Shown here piece by piece: positions 8,128 through 20,046 of a stretch of DNA of 64,000 nt; position 1 is the first letter of the stretch, and every line of letters begins with the position of its first letter. Below the pieces are notes generated by a model. The model had not been told where the DNA came from and searched no databases. It worked only from the letters and a program-made list of their open reading frames with translations. The position numbers were made by a program, and so were the translations under genes. Source of the DNA: Pseudoroseomonas cervicalis (GTDB lineage Bacteria; Pseudomonadota; Alphaproteobacteria; Acetobacterales; Acetobacteraceae); NCBI RefSeq assembly GCF_030818485.1, contig NZ_JAUTAJ010000004.1, positions 2,397,001 to 2,461,000 on the forward strand. The letters run 5' to 3'.

Positions 8128-8227
8128 GGCTGCCGGTCAGGGCCGCGACGGGATCGCTCCACTCACAACAGCCGCTCCGGCCCAGTGTCGCGACCCGCCT
8201 CCAAACCGGACGGCGGCAGCCCGAAAG
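8128..8227 (+). repeat. Intergenic repeat family C, copy 1b
   Basis: Direct repeat of 7965-8066 with scattered differences, including the shared GGTCAGGGCCGCGACGGGAT core and the GGACGGCGGCAGCCCGAAA end. It stops three bases before the ppdK stop codon. Two direct copies flanking a bidirectional terminator suggest a composite element. Confidence 0.85.
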
Positions 8228-8229
8228 AA

Positions 8230-10899
<2,670 letters not shown>

Positions 10900-10911
10900 C
10901 TCGGGTTTCCT

Positions 10912-13155
10912 TCAGCCTTCGATCTTGGAGAAGTCCGCAACCTGGTCGATCGCCGACCGCAGCCGGGCCAGCAGGCCCAGACGGTTGCGCCGGAGTTTCG
11001 CCTCCGGATCGTTTACCACCACCTTGTCGAAGAAGGCATCCACCGGCGCCCGCAGCGTGGCGAGCGCGGCCATGGCCGCGGTGTCGTCCTCAGCCGCCAG
11101 CGCCGCGCGGGCGCGCGGCAGCGCCTCGTCCAGCGCGGCGGAGAGCGCCTTCTCCTCCTCGGCCACCAGCAGCGCGGCATCGGTCTCGGGGCGGTGCGGA
11201 CCGTCCTTCTTGTCCTCGATGCGCAGGATGTTGGCGGCGCGGCGAGAGGCGGCCAGCAGATTGGCGCCGTCCTCGCCCTCCAGGAAGCCGCGCAGCGCGC
11301 TGGCGCGGGCCAGCAGGCGCACCAGATCGGCGCCACCGGCCGGCAGGACGGCAGCCAGCACGTCATGCCGCTCGCCCTCGGCGCGCAGCTGCACGCGCAG
11401 CCGCTCGGCCAGGAAGTCGAGCAGCCCGGCGGCGAAGGCCGCGACCATCGGCGGGTGGGCCGATTTCGGGTCGGGCTGGAAGCCGGCCTTCATCGCCTCC
11501 TGCGCCACCGCCATGCCGAATTCCGGCTCGGCGGTGCTGCCGACCGCCTGCGGGAAGCCGAAGAAGGCCTCGGCCAGCGCGTCGGCCAGGTCGAGTCGCA
11601 GCCCGTTCTCGCGCAGGATGCGGATGATGCCGAGCGCCGCGCGGCGCAGCGCGAAGGGATCGCCCGAGCCGGTCGGCTTCTCGCCCACCGCGAAGAAGCC
11701 GGCCAGCTGGTCCAGCTTGTCGGCCAACGCGACGGCGATCGCGACGGGCTCGGCCGGCACGGCGTCACCGGGGCCGGCCGGGCGGTAATGCGCCGCGATC
11801 GCCTCGGCAACTCGGGAGTCCTCGCCATCCTTCACCGCGTAGTAGCGGCCGATGATGCCCTGGAGTTCCGGGAATTCGCCCACCAGCCCGGTGGCGAGGT
11901 CGGCCTTGGCCAGTTTCGCCGCGCGGGCGGCGAGCGCCGCATCGGCGCCGAGCTTCGGCGCCAGCCAGGCGGCCAGGCGCTCCAGCCGCGCCACGCGCTG
12001 CCCCTGGGTGCCGAGCTTGGCGTGGAACACCACGCTGTCCAGCTTCGGCAGGAAGCTCTCCAGCGCCTGCTTGCGGTCGAGGTCCCAGAAGAAACGGGCA
12101 TCGGAGAGGCGGGCGCGCAGCACCCGCTCATTGCCGCCGGCGACCGCGCGGCCGCCATCGGTGGCGGCGATGTTGGAGACCAGGGCGAAGCAGGGCGCGG
12201 CCGTGCCATCGGGCCGGCGCAGGGCGAAATAGCGCTGGTTGACGCGCATGGTGGTGCGCATCAGCTCCGGCGGCAGATCCATGAAGGCGTCGTCGATGCG
12301 GCCGAGCAGCGGCACGGGCCACTCCACCAGACCAGCCACCTCCGCCACCAGCCCCTCGTCAGGCACCACCTCGACCCCCTCCGCGGCGGCCAGCGCCGCC
12401 ACGCCGTCACGCACCAGCTTGGCGCGCTCGACGGGGTCCAGAACGACATGGCGCGCCGCGAGTTGCGCCGCGTAATCGGCGAAATTGTGCACCGCGAAAT
12501 CCCCGGAGGAGAGGATACGGTGCCCCTCGGTGCGGTCGGCGCTGGAAAGGCCATGCCCGTCATCCTCGCCCTGCACCAGGGTGAAGGGGACGACGGCGCC
12601 ATCGAACAGGCAGAGGATGCGCTTCAGCGGCCGCACCCAGACGAAGTTGCTGGTGCCGCCCCAGCGCATCGATTTCGGCCAGGGGAAGCGGCGCAGGATG
12701 CCGGGGATGATCTCGGCCAGCAGCGCGCCGGTCGGCACCGCCGGGCGGGCGCTGCGGCCGAGCAGCTTGCCCCCCTTCTTCTCCCGCCGCAGCACCAGGG
12801 TCACGGCGCCCTCGGCATGCAGCAGCGTCTCGCCCTCGCCGGCCGTGGCGGCGGCCTCGCGCAGCTTCGGCACCAGCGCCTCGCCCAGGCCGAGCTTGCC
12901 CAGGAAACCGGCCAGCGCCCGGTCCGGCGCCTCCGGCGCGGGGCCGGCCAGCTCCTCCTGCACCGCCTCGGTGGCGGCGGGCAGCTCGGCCAGCAGGGTC
13001 AGCCGGCGGGGGCCGTGGAACACCCGCACGCCCTGCGGCGCCAGGCCCGCGCCCTTCAGCGCCTCGCCCATCAGGCGCGACAGATCCTCGGCCGCGCGCG
13101 CCTGCATGCGGGCGGGGATTTCCTCGGAGAAGAGTTCGAGCAGGAGTTCGGGCAT
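10912..13155 (-). CDS. glyS: Glycyl-tRNA synthetase, beta subunit
   Basis: Beta subunit of the bacterial heterotetrameric GlyRS, which carries tRNA recognition and charges tRNA-Gly together with GlyQ. It has 747 residues. The start MPELLLELFSEEIPARMQ is the canonical N-terminus, which fixes the ATG at 13155. Later segments include the conserved LPKSMRW-type motif (here WPKSMRWGG) and RTTMRVNQRYFAL. It lies between glyQ (85-base gap) and ppdK (12-base gap) in one minus-strand operon. Confidence 0.97.
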   Translation of the reverse strand: MPELLLELFSEEIPARMQARAAEDLSRLMGEALKGAGLAPQGVRVFHGPRRLTLLAELPAATEAVQEELAGPAPEAPDRALAGFLGKLGLGEALVPKLREAAATAGEGETLLHAEGAVTLVLRREKKGGKLLGRSARPAVPTGALLAEIIPGILRRFPWPKSMRWGGTSNFVWVRPLKRILCLFDGAVVPFTLVQGEDDGHGLSSADRTEGHRILSSGDFAVHNFADYAAQLAARHVVLDPVERAKLVRDGVAALAAAEGVEVVPDEGLVAEVAGLVEWPVPLLGRIDDAFMDLPPELMRTTMRVNQRYFALRRPDGTAAPCFALVSNIAATDGGRAVAGGNERVLRARLSDARFFWDLDRKQALESFLPKLDSVVFHAKLGTQGQRVARLERLAAWLAPKLGADAALAARAAKLAKADLATGLVGEFPELQGIIGRYYAVKDGEDSRVAEAIAAHYRPAGPGDAVPAEPVAIAVALADKLDQLAGFFAVGEKPTGSGDPFALRRAALGIIRILRENGLRLDLADALAEAFFGFPQAVGSTAEPEFGMAVAQEAMKAGFQPDPKSAHPPMVAAFAAGLLDFLAERLRVQLRAEGERHDVLAAVLPAGGADLVRLLARASALRGFLEGEDGANLLAASRRAANILRIEDKKDGPHRPETDAALLVAEEEKALSAALDEALPRARAALAAEDDTAAMAALATLRAPVDAFFDKVVVNDPEAKLRRNRLGLLARLRSAIDQVADFSKIEG

Positions 13156-13240
13156 TAGGGGCCTTGCGGGGATGGGGCCGGATGGAAGACTGGCGCGGGA
13201 TTCGGGCGCCAGCATGGCAGTTTTTCTGGGCTGCGCCGGC

Positions 13241-14137
13241 TCAGCCGCCGGCCAGCCAGGTCTCGCAGCAGCGCTTCGCCAGGGCGCGGACGCGGCCGAT
13301 ATAGGCGGCGCGCTCGGTCACGCTGATGGCGCCGCGGGCGTCCAGCAGGTTGAAGGCGTGGCTGGCCTTGATGCACTGGTCATAGGCCGGCAGGGCCAAA
13401 TTCTTCTCGACCAGCGCGGCGCATTCGCCTTCCGCGTCCTTGAAGTGCTGGAACAGCAGGGCGGTGTCGGCGTGCTCGAAATTGAACGCCGAGAATTCCT
13501 TCTCCGCGCGCAGGAAGACCTCGCCATAGGTCACGCCCTGGCCGTTGAAATCCAGGTCGTAGACGTTCTCGACGCCCTGGATGTACATGGCCAGGCGCTC
13601 CAGCCCATAGGTCAGCTCGGCGCAGGGCTTCTCCACCGGGATGCCGCCGACCTGCTGGAAATAGGTGAACTGCGTCACCTCCATGCCGTCGCACCAGACC
13701 TCCCAGCCCAGGCCCCAGGCGCCCAGCGTCGGGCTCTCCCAGTCATCCTCGACGAAGCGGATGTCATGCAGGGCCGGGTCGATGCCGAGCGCCTTGTAGC
13801 TCTCGATCAGCAGCGCCTGCGGGTCGGCCGGGCTCGGCTTCAGGATCACCTGGTACTGGTAGTAGTGCTGCAGCCGGTTCGGGTTCTCGCCATAGCGGCC
13901 ATCGGCCGGGCGGCGGGAGGGCTGCACATAGGCCGCCTTCCAGTCCTTCGGCCCCAGCGCGCGCAGCGTCGTCGCCGGGTGGAAGGTGCCGGCGCCCATT
14001 TCCATGTCGTAGGGCTGCAAAATCACGCAGCCCTGCGCGCTCCAGAAGCGGTGCAGGGTCAGGATGATGTCCTGGAAGCTGAGGGGCTTCCCGGGCTTCT
14101 GGGTGGGGAGTCCGGAGGTCTGCAGCGTCTCGGTCAT
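13241..14137 (-). CDS. glyQ: Glycyl-tRNA synthetase, alpha subunit
   Basis: 298-residue class II catalytic subunit that forms glycyl-adenylate. It contains [18 protein letters not shown] near the N-terminus, [16 protein letters not shown] (motif 2 region), and [20 protein letters not shown] further on, all highly conserved in GlyQ. The ATG at 14137 gives MTETLQTSG before the conserved core. It is the first gene of glyQ-glyS-ppdK and is divergent from the NTF2-like gene, with 80 bases between the starts. Confidence 0.97.
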   Translation of the reverse strand: MTETLQTSGLPTQKPGKPLSFQDIILTLHRFWSAQGCVILQPYDMEMGAGTFHPATTLRALGPKDWKAAYVQPSRRPADGRYGENPNRLQHYYQYQVILKPSPADPQALLIESYKALGIDPALHDIRFVEDDWESPTLGAWGLGWEVWCDGMEVTQFTYFQQVGGIPVEKPCAELTYGLERLAMYIQGVENVYDLDFNGQGVTYGEVFLRAEKEFSAFNFEHADTALLFQHFKDAEGECAALVEKNLALPAYDQCIKASHAFNLLDARGAISVTERAAYIGRVRALAKRCCETWLAGG

Positions 14138-14217
14138 GATGTCTTGGGCTTGCGGCCGTGTTATGCGCCGCACCATAAGACCCGCCCCACCCCCCGGCAA
14201 GGAAGGGCCCCGAGCAC

Positions 14218-14622
14218 ATGGCTGCCACCGAGACGCTGATCCGCTCCTACTACGCCGCGTTCAACGCCGGCGATGTCGAGGCGATGCTGGCCCTGCTGAC
14301 CGAGGATGTGGCCCATGACATCAACCAGGGCTCGCGCGAGACCGGCATCGCGGCCTTCCGCGCCTTCATGCTGCGGATGAATGCGCATTACCGTGAGCAG
14401 CTGCGCGACATGGTGGTGATGGTGGGCGAGAATGGCCGCCGCGCCGCCGCCGAGTTCACCGTGCATGGCGCCTACCTGGCCACCGATGCCGGCCTGCCCG
14501 AGGCCAAGGGCCAGGAATACATCCTGCCCGCCGGCGCCTTCTTCGAGGTGCGGGACGGCAAGATCGCGCGGGTGTCCAACTACTACAACCTGCAGGACTG
14601 GATTGCGCAGGTTGGGGGTTAA
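14218..14622 (+). CDS. NTF2-like (SnoaL/ketosteroid isomerase fold) protein
   Basis: 134-residue single-domain protein. The start [20 protein letters not shown] followed by LTEDVAHD is the usual opening of SnoaL-type NTF2-like proteins. The end [21 protein letters not shown] is the matching final strand of the cone-shaped fold. Members are small enzymes or binding proteins with varied ligands, so no substrate can be named. It stands alone: divergent from glyQ, with repeat B directly at its stop codon. Confidence 0.85.
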   Translation: MAATETLIRSYYAAFNAGDVEAMLALLTEDVAHDINQGSRETGIAAFRAFMLRMNAHYREQLRDMVVMVGENGRRAAAEFTVHGAYLATDAGLPEAKGQEYILPAGAFFEVRDGKIARVSNYYNLQDWIAQVGG

Positions 14623-14748
14623 GTTCTTCTTTTTCTGAAGAAAAAGAAGCAAAAAGACTTCTTTCAGTTTGGTGTCCCGCATCAGGCCATCAGCGGGACG
14701 CCCACTGACAGAAGTTTTTTGGTTCTTTTTTTCAAAAAAGAACCCTTC
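14621..14748 (+). repeat. A/T-rich palindromic repeat family B, copy 1
   Basis: Unusually A/T-rich for this genome. Hairpins: CTTCTTTTTC-TGAA-GAAAAAGAAG (14626-14649), a central GTCCCGC / GCGGGAC stem around 14675-14700, and GGTTCTTTTTT-TC-AAAAAAGAACC (14721-14744). It fills the whole gap between the convergent NTF2-like gene and the HxlR gene. A second full copy is at 17786-17908 and a partial one at 33286-33331. Confidence 0.92.
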
Positions 14749-14750
14749 TC

Positions 14751-15128
14751 CTACTCTGCTGCCAGCTCCGGCACCGCCGCGTCATAGCGCCGCTGCGCCG
14801 CCAGCACGGCGCCGATCCGCGCCTCCGCCCAGTCGCGCAGCGTGTCCAGCGCCCGCGCCAGATCGGCACCCAGCGGGGTGATGGCGTATTCCACCGTCAC
14901 CGGCACGGTCGGGAAGACCTGGCGGCTGACGAAGCCATCCCGCTCCAGCCGGCGCAGCGCCTGGGACAGCACCTTCTGGGTGATGCCCGTGGCCCGCCGC
15001 AGCGCGCTGAAACGCTGCGGCCCGCCGCGCACCAGCAACAGCAGCAGCATCACCGTCCATTTGTCGGCGATGCGGTCCAGCACCAAGCGCGTCGGGCAGT
15101 TGGGGTCGAACAGATCGCCATTCTGCAT
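14751..15128 (-). CDS. HxlR-family transcriptional regulator
   Basis: 125-residue winged-helix DNA-binding protein. The N-terminal Cys (DPNCPTRLVLDRIADKWT), the segment RFSALRRATGITQKVLSQAL and the wing region (FVSRQVFPTVPVTVEYAIT) are the HxlR family pattern, and Cys11 could be a redox or electrophile sensor. It is divergent from an NAD(P)-binding reductase gene. In this layout HxlR proteins typically repress the neighbour, and inverted repeats lie in the 121-bp gap. The inducer is unknown. Confidence 0.9.
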   Translation of the reverse strand: MQNGDLFDPNCPTRLVLDRIADKWTVMLLLLLVRGGPQRFSALRRATGITQKVLSQALRRLERDGFVSRQVFPTVPVTVEYAITPLGADLARALDTLRDWAEARIGAVLAAQRRYDAAVPELAAE

Positions 15129-15158
15129 GGCGCGCCTCCGGGTCGGTTACCTTGGCCC

Positions 15159-15227
15159 TACCAGATAGGCCGAAAGTGCCTTCTTCCACATCCGGGCGGA
15201 TGTCGCATATCTGGTTTCCATCAGATA
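15159..15227. promoter_or_regulatory. Candidate HxlR operator between the divergent genes
   Basis: TACCAGATA (15159-15167) is repeated in inverted form as TATCTGGTT (15208-15216, eight of nine bases complementary). TATCTG (15208-15213) also forms an inverted pair with CAGATA (15222-15227). Clustered CAGATA/TATCTG half-sites in a divergent intergenic region fit binding by the dimeric HxlR protein encoded next door. Assignment to that regulator is inferred. Confidence 0.55.
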
Positions 15228-15249
15228 CCACCCTTCAGGACACCACGCC

Positions 15250-15861
15250 ATGCGCATCGCTCTCATCGGCGCCTCCGGCCAGGCCGGCAGCCGCATCCTG
15301 GCCGAGCTCTCCGCCCGCGGCCATCAGGTCACCGCCATCGCCCGCGACCCGGGCAAGATCGCCTCGCTGCCTGGCGTCACCGCCCAGGCGGGCGACGCCG
15401 CGGACCCGGCCGCGCTGGCGCCACTGCTGGCGGGGCATGACGCGGTGGTCAGCAGCATCCATTTCTCGGTGAGCGACCCGGAGAAGCTGATCGCCGCGGT
15501 GAAGCAGGCGGGGGTCGCGCGCTACCTGGTGGTGGGCGGCGCCGGCAGCCTGGAGGTGGCGCCGGGCGTGAAGCTGTTCGACACCCCCGATTTCCCCACC
15601 GCCTATCTGCAGGAGGCCCGCGCCGGCGGCGCCTTCCTCGACCGGCTGAAGCGGGAGGAGGCGCTGGACTGGACCTTCCTCTCCCCCTCCGCCTGGTTCG
15701 TGCCGGGCGAGCGCACCGGGCAGTTCCGCCTCGGCACCGACCAGCTGCTGGTGGATGCGAAGGGCGACAGCCGGATCTCCTTCGAGGATTACGCCATCGC
15801 GCTGGCCGACGAGATCGAGCAGCCGAAGCACATCCGGCGCCGCTTCACCGTGGGCTATTGA
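15250..15861 (+). CDS. NAD(P)H-binding protein (SDR/NmrA-like)
   Basis: 203-residue Rossmann-fold protein of the atypical short-chain dehydrogenase type. The start MRIALIGASGQAGSRIL carries the GxxGxxG dinucleotide motif, and YLVVGGAGSLEV and DWTFLSPSAWF are typical of NAD(P)H-binding NmrA/HSCARG-like proteins. It may be an NADPH sensor or a small reductase. It is divergent from the HxlR gene and overlaps the DsbA-like gene by one base (TGATG), so the two are translationally coupled and probably induced together. Confidence 0.87.
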   Translation: MRIALIGASGQAGSRILAELSARGHQVTAIARDPGKIASLPGVTAQAGDAADPAALAPLLAGHDAVVSSIHFSVSDPEKLIAAVKQAGVARYLVVGGAGSLEVAPGVKLFDTPDFPTAYLQEARAGGAFLDRLKREEALDWTFLSPSAWFVPGERTGQFRLGTDQLLVDAKGDSRISFEDYAIALADEIEQPKHIRRRFTVGY

Positions 15862-16463
15862 TGCCCGTTCTGCACTACATCCACGACCCGCTCTGCGGCT
15901 GGTGCTACGCGGCCTCCCCCCTGGTGGAGGCCGCGGCGGCGGCGGGCATCCCGGTGCGGCTGCATGGCGGCGGGCTGTGGCACAGCCCGACCGCCTTGCC
16001 GCCGGCCAAGCGCGCGATGATCGCGCAGGCGGATGCGCGCATCGCGGCGATGACCGGCCAGCCCTTCGGCGAGGCCTATCTCCAGGGGCTGCTGCAGGAC
16101 CCGGCGACGCGCTTCCACTCCCGCCCCATCATCGCCGCCCTGCTGGCGGTGCCGGAGGCGCAGGCCCTGCCGATGCTGCGCGCCATCCAGCGCGCGCATT
16201 ATGTCGAGGGGCAGGCTGTGATCGAGACGCCGGTGCTGGCGCGGCTGGCCGAGGGCCTGGGCGTGGCGCCGGCGGAATTCCTGCCGGCGCTGGAAGCCGC
16301 GCCGGTGGACCGTCACATCGAGACGACGCGCGGGCTGATGCAGCGCATCGGCGCCGGCGGCTTCCCGAGCTTCCTGGTGGAGCGCGACGGCGTGGCCCGC
16401 CCGCTGAACCACCAGGATTGCTATGGCCAGCCCGCGCTGTTCGTGCAGCGCATCCTGAACTGA
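15861..16463 (+). CDS. DsbA-family thioredoxin-like protein
   Basis: 200 residues with an N-terminal thioredoxin-fold strand and the motif DPLCGWCYAASP, giving an active-site C-x-x-C (CGWC). There is no signal peptide, so it is a cytoplasmic DsbA-like thiol oxidoreductase or glutathione-linked isomerase. A cis-Pro loop appears at GGFPSFLVE. The start codon overlaps the stop of the reductase gene. The pair under HxlR control suggests a response to electrophiles or disulfide stress, which is inference. Confidence 0.87.
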   Translation: MPVLHYIHDPLCGWCYAASPLVEAAAAAGIPVRLHGGGLWHSPTALPPAKRAMIAQADARIAAMTGQPFGEAYLQGLLQDPATRFHSRPIIAALLAVPEAQALPMLRAIQRAHYVEGQAVIETPVLARLAEGLGVAPAEFLPALEAAPVDRHIETTRGLMQRIGAGGFPSFLVERDGVARPLNHQDCYGQPALFVQRILN

Positions 16464-16525
16464 AGGCGGGGTCCGGGGTGGCCCTGCCACCCCGGCGGGG
16501 TCAGGGGCAGAGCCCCTGACTTTTT
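16464..16525 (+). repeat. Palindromic intergenic repeat family D, copy 1
   Basis: Contains GGGGTGGC-CCT-GCCACCCC (16475-16493) and the terminator hairpin at 16500-16520. The inverted copy at 54248-54309 matches almost base for base. It begins directly after the stop codon of the DsbA-like gene. Confidence 0.85.
16500..16525 (+). terminator. Intrinsic terminator after the DsbA-like gene
   Basis: GTCAGGGGC (16500-16508) pairs perfectly with GCCCCTGAC (16512-16520) over a 3-nt loop, and TTTTT (16521-16525) follows. It is the second hairpin of the family D repeat and lies between convergent genes. Confidence 0.85.
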
Positions 16526-16531
16526 CCTGGC

Positions 16532-17761
16532 TTAAACCCACTCCCCCCTGCGCATCACCGGCTCCCGCCCGCCATCGAAGCGGATGCCGTCCACATCCAC
16601 TTCGGCCGAGCCGATCATCCAGTCCACATGGATCAGGCTGGAATTGCCGCCGCGCGCGGCGAAGTCGGCGTCGCTCATGCTCTCGGAATCGGTGAAGCAC
16701 TTCTTGTAGGCCTGGCCGAGGGCGATGTGGCTGGCCGCGTTCTCGTCGAACAGCGTGTTGAAGAAGAGCAGCCCACTCTGCGAGATCGGCGAGGAATGCG
16801 GCACCAGCGCGACCTCGCCCAGGCGGCGGGCGCCCTCATCGGTCGAGATCATCTTCTGCAGCACCGCGTCACCGGCGCTGGCCTGCGCCTCGACGATCTT
16901 GCCCTCCGCAAAGCGCACGCGGATGTCGCGGATCAGCGTGCCCTGATGCGCCAGCGGCTTGGTGGCGGAGACGGTGCCCTCCGTCATGCCGGCATGCGGG
17001 GTGGTGAACACCTCCTCGGTCGGGATGTTCGGGTTGCCGGTGATGCCGTTCGCCGCCTTGGAGGAGCCGCCCATCCAGGCGTGGTTGTCGGCCAGCCCCA
17101 CCGTCAGATCGGTGCCGGGGCCGGAGAAATGCAGGGCGCGGAAGCGCTTCTCGTTCAGCATGCGGCGGCGGGTCATCAGCGCCGCGTTGTGCGCCGCCCA
17201 GGCGGCCTTCGGGTCGGGCTGGTCGACGCGCGTGCTGGCGTAGAGCGCGTTCCACAGCTTCTCGACCGCCTGGTCCGGTGTGGCGTCGGGGAAGACGGCG
17301 CGGGCCCAGGCGGCGGAGGCGAAGGGCACCAGCGTCCAGTTGATGGCCGAGGCGGTGATCAGCTCCAGCGCCGGGCGATAGGCCTGGGAGCGGGCGCGGT
17401 TGGCGCGCGCCACCTTCTCGGCATCCTGGCCGGCCAGCAGGTTCGGGTCCTCCCCCACCACGGCCAGCCGCGCGGCGCCGCCGCGGAAGGCGGCCGCCAT
17501 GCCCTCGAACATCCAGCCCGGGGCAACGTCGAAGCTGCCATCGGCGGCGAAGCGGTAGCGCGCCAGGCTGCATTCATCGTCGGAGAACAGCGTCGTCACC
17601 AGCGAGGCACCGGCCTTGTAGGCATGCTCGGTGATGCGCCGCACCAGCGGCAGCGCCTCCACCGAGGCGGTCATCACCAGCTCCTGCCCGGGCTTCAGCC
17701 CGCCGAGACCGACATGGACAGCAATCTCGGCCAAGCGGTCGAGGCGGGGATCAAGCGGCAT
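16532..17761 (-). CDS. Aminopeptidase, M29 family
   Basis: 409-residue metallo-aminopeptidase of the thermophilic-type M29 family, releasing N-terminal amino acids from peptides in the cytoplasm. Diagnostic segments are VGLGGLKPGQELVM near the start, NIPTEEVFTTPHAGMTEGTV (metal-ligand Glu residues), LGEVALVPHSSPIS, and SLIHVDWMIGSAEVDVDGI near the end. I prefer the ATG at 17761, which has AGGA at good spacing. The ATG at 17779 would add six residues but lies next to repeat B without a clear ribosome binding site. Confidence 0.92.
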   Translation of the reverse strand: MPLDPRLDRLAEIAVHVGLGGLKPGQELVMTASVEALPLVRRITEHAYKAGASLVTTLFSDDECSLARYRFAADGSFDVAPGWMFEGMAAAFRGGAARLAVVGEDPNLLAGQDAEKVARANRARSQAYRPALELITASAINWTLVPFASAAWARAVFPDATPDQAVEKLWNALYASTRVDQPDPKAAWAAHNAALMTRRRMLNEKRFRALHFSGPGTDLTVGLADNHAWMGGSSKAANGITGNPNIPTEEVFTTPHAGMTEGTVSATKPLAHQGTLIRDIRVRFAEGKIVEAQASAGDAVLQKMISTDEGARRLGEVALVPHSSPISQSGLLFFNTLFDENAASHIALGQAYKKCFTDSESMSDADFAARGGNSSLIHVDWMIGSAEVDVDGIRFDGGREPVMRRGEWV

Positions 17762-17785
17762 GGGTTTTTCCTGTGTCATTCAAGA

Positions 17786-17908
17786 ATCTTCTTTTTCTGA
17801 AGAAAAAGAAGCAAAAAGACTTTTTCAGTTTGGCGTCCCGCTTCAGGCCATAAGCGGGACGCCAATGAACAAAAGTTTTTTGGTTCTTTTTTTCAAAAAA
17901 GAACCCTT
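17786..17908 (+). repeat. A/T-rich palindromic repeat family B, copy 2
   Basis: Same architecture as 14621-14748: CTTCTTTTTC-TGAA-GAAAAAGAAG (17788-17811), a central GGCGTCCCGCTT / AAGCGGGACGCC stem, and GGTTCTTTTTT-TC-AAAAAAGAACC (17882-17905). Here it lies between two minus-strand genes, after the S49 peptidase stop and before the M29 start. The central stem differs from copy 1 by paired changes that preserve base pairing. Confidence 0.92.
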
Positions 17909-17913
17909 AATTT

Positions 17914-18711
17914 TTACAATCCTATACTCCCCCAGGCCATCCGCTCCTCCACCACCGCCATCGCCCCGCGCAGCAGGCGCATGGGCAAGGGCGGGCGTTT
18001 CGGGCCGAAGGGGATGACCGGGGTCTTCTCACCGAAGCGGCGACGGATCTCGGATTGCGCATCGCCCAGCCGGTCAATCAGGCCGAGCGGCAGCGCCTCC
18101 CGCCCCGTCCAGAAGCGGCCATTGAACAGTGCCTCCTCCGGCGCCGCCAGATGGGCGGCGCGGCGGCCGCGCACCCAGGCCTTGAACTCCTCGTGCAGCG
18201 CGGCGAGCAGCTCCTCCAGCCGCGCCTGCTGCCAGGGCTCCACCGGGCGGAACGGGTCGAGGAAGGATTTCTGCCCGCCCGCCGTGGTCAGCCGCCGCTC
18301 GACGCCGAGCTTGGCCGCCAGCTCCTCCAGCCCGAAGCTCGCCGAGATGACGCCGATCGAGCCCACGATGCTGGAGGGGTCGGCGACGATCTCATCCGCC
18401 GCGCAGGCCAGCCAGTAGCCGCCCGAGGCCGCCGCATCCTCGACGCAGGCGATGACCGGGACCTTCTTCTCCTCGGCCAAAGCGCGGATGCGGGCGGCGA
18501 TCAGGCTGGACTGCACCGGCGAGCCGCCGGGCGAGTTGATGACCAGCACCACGCCGGCCAGCCGCTTCAGGGCGAAGGCGCGCTCCAGCACGGGGGCCAC
18601 GCCCTCCAGGCTGAGCCCGGCGGGGCCGATTCCGCCGCCGCGCGCCGCGATCAGCCCGGAAAGCCGCACCAGCGCCACGCGCGGGCGGCGGTCGAGAAAG
18701 GGGATTCGCAT
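17914..18711 (-). CDS. Peptidase S49 (SppA-like signal peptide peptidase)
   Basis: 265 residues. The catalytic-Ser region DAAASGGYWLACAADEI and the upstream VVLVINSPGGSPVQSS, followed by GSIGVI, define S49 peptidases. A Lys in TTAGGQKSFLDPF is the likely general base, as in short-form SppA enzymes. The N-terminus shows no convincing membrane anchor, so it may be soluble. The ATG at 18711 is preferred over a GTG at 18729. It is divergent from the formaldehyde dehydrogenase gene (98-base gap). Confidence 0.9.
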   Translation of the reverse strand: MRIPFLDRRPRVALVRLSGLIAARGGGIGPAGLSLEGVAPVLERAFALKRLAGVVLVINSPGGSPVQSSLIAARIRALAEEKKVPVIACVEDAAASGGYWLACAADEIVADPSSIVGSIGVISASFGLEELAAKLGVERRLTTAGGQKSFLDPFRPVEPWQQARLEELLAALHEEFKAWVRGRRAAHLAAPEEALFNGRFWTGREALPLGLIDRLGDAQSEIRRRFGEKTPVIPFGPKRPPLPMRLLRGAMAVVEERMAWGSIGL

Positions 18712-18809
18712 ACCGGAAAAGATGACCACCTTCCTCGCCGGAACAAGACGTGCGAGGACACGCGCGATACCCGTACCCTGATCTTTCCCCTGGCCGAGGA
18801 GAACACCCC

Positions 18810-19919
18810 ATGAAGACCCGCGCCGCCGTCGCCTGGGAAGCCGGCAAGCCGCTGTCGATCGAGGAGGTCGATCTGGAAGGCCCGCGCGAGGGCGAGGTGC
18901 TGGTGGAGATCAAGGCCACCGGCCTGTGCCACACCGACAAATACACCCTCTCCGGCGCCGATCCGGAGGGCATCTTTCCGAGCATCCTGGGCCATGAGGG
19001 CGCCGGCATCGTCGTCGATGTCGGCCCGGGGGTGAAGTCGCTGCGCAAGGGCGACCATGTCATTCCGCTCTACACGCCGGAATGCCGCGAATGCGACTAC
19101 TGCCTCAGCCAGAAGACCAATCTGTGCCAGAAGATCCGCGTGACGCAGGGCCGCGGCCAGATGCCGGACGGCACCAGCCGCTTCTCCTGCAACGGCAAGC
19201 CCATCCACCACTACATGGGCACCAGCACCTTCGCGAACCACACGGTGGTGCCTGAGATCGCTCTCGCAAAAATCCGGGAAGACGCGCCCTTCGACAAGGT
19301 CTGCTACATCGGCTGCGGCGTGACCACCGGCCTCGGCGCCGTGCTGTTCACCGCCAAGGTGGAGGCGGGCGCCAATGTCGTGGTGTTCGGGCTCGGCGGC
19401 ATCGGGCTGAACGTCATCCAGGGCGCCAAGATGGTCGGCGCCAACATGATCGTCGGCGTCGACATCAACCCCGAGCGCGAGGCGATGGCCCGCCGCTTCG
19501 GCATGACGCATTTCGTCAACCCGAAGGAGGTGCAGGGCGACCTGGTCGGCCACCTGGTCGAGCTGACCAAGGGCGGCGCCGACTATTCCTTCGAATGCGT
19601 CGGCAACACCACGCTGATGCGCCAGGCGCTGGAATGCTGCCACAAGGGCTGGGGCGTCTCGACCATCATCGGCGTCGCGGCGGCGGGGCAGGAGATCTCG
19701 ACCCGGCCCTTCCAGCTGGTCACCGGCCGGCGCTGGATCGGCTCGGCCTTCGGCGGCGCGCGCGGCCGCACCGACGTGCCGAAGATCGTCGACTGGTACA
19801 TGGACGGGAAGATCAACATCGACGAGCTGATCACCCACACCATGCCGCTCGAGAAGATCAATGAGGGCTTCGACCTGATGACGCGGGGCGAGAGCATCCG
19901 CGGCGTCGTCCTCTACTGA
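18810..19919 (+). CDS. frmA: S-(hydroxymethyl)glutathione dehydrogenase / class III alcohol dehydrogenase
   Basis: 369-residue zinc-dependent medium-chain dehydrogenase that oxidises S-hydroxymethylglutathione (from formaldehyde plus glutathione) with NAD. Catalytic zinc ligands lie in [12 protein letters not shown] and GHEGAGIV. The structural zinc cluster is [16 protein letters not shown]. The NAD site is [10 protein letters not shown] followed by the acidic GVDIN. The C-terminus SIRGVVLY is typical. The ribosome binding site is GAGGAG, 7 bases before the ATG. No dedicated FrmR-type regulator or S-formylglutathione hydrolase is next to it. Confidence 0.96.
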   Translation: MKTRAAVAWEAGKPLSIEEVDLEGPREGEVLVEIKATGLCHTDKYTLSGADPEGIFPSILGHEGAGIVVDVGPGVKSLRKGDHVIPLYTPECRECDYCLSQKTNLCQKIRVTQGRGQMPDGTSRFSCNGKPIHHYMGTSTFANHTVVPEIALAKIREDAPFDKVCYIGCGVTTGLGAVLFTAKVEAGANVVVFGLGGIGLNVIQGAKMVGANMIVGVDINPEREAMARRFGMTHFVNPKEVQGDLVGHLVELTKGGADYSFECVGNTTLMRQALECCHKGWGVSTIIGVAAAGQEISTRPFQLVTGRRWIGSAFGGARGRTDVPKIVDWYMDGKINIDELITHTMPLEKINEGFDLMTRGESIRGVVLY

Positions 19920-20046
19920 TGGCAGGCGGGCGCGGGATGGCCAGCCGGCCGGCCCCGCGCCCCCTGCCGCCGGCATGGCGGGTGGCCCGGCGCCCTTCGC
20001 CACGCCCGCGCTCAACCCGCGGCGGCGCCGCGCGTTGGGCTCGGCG

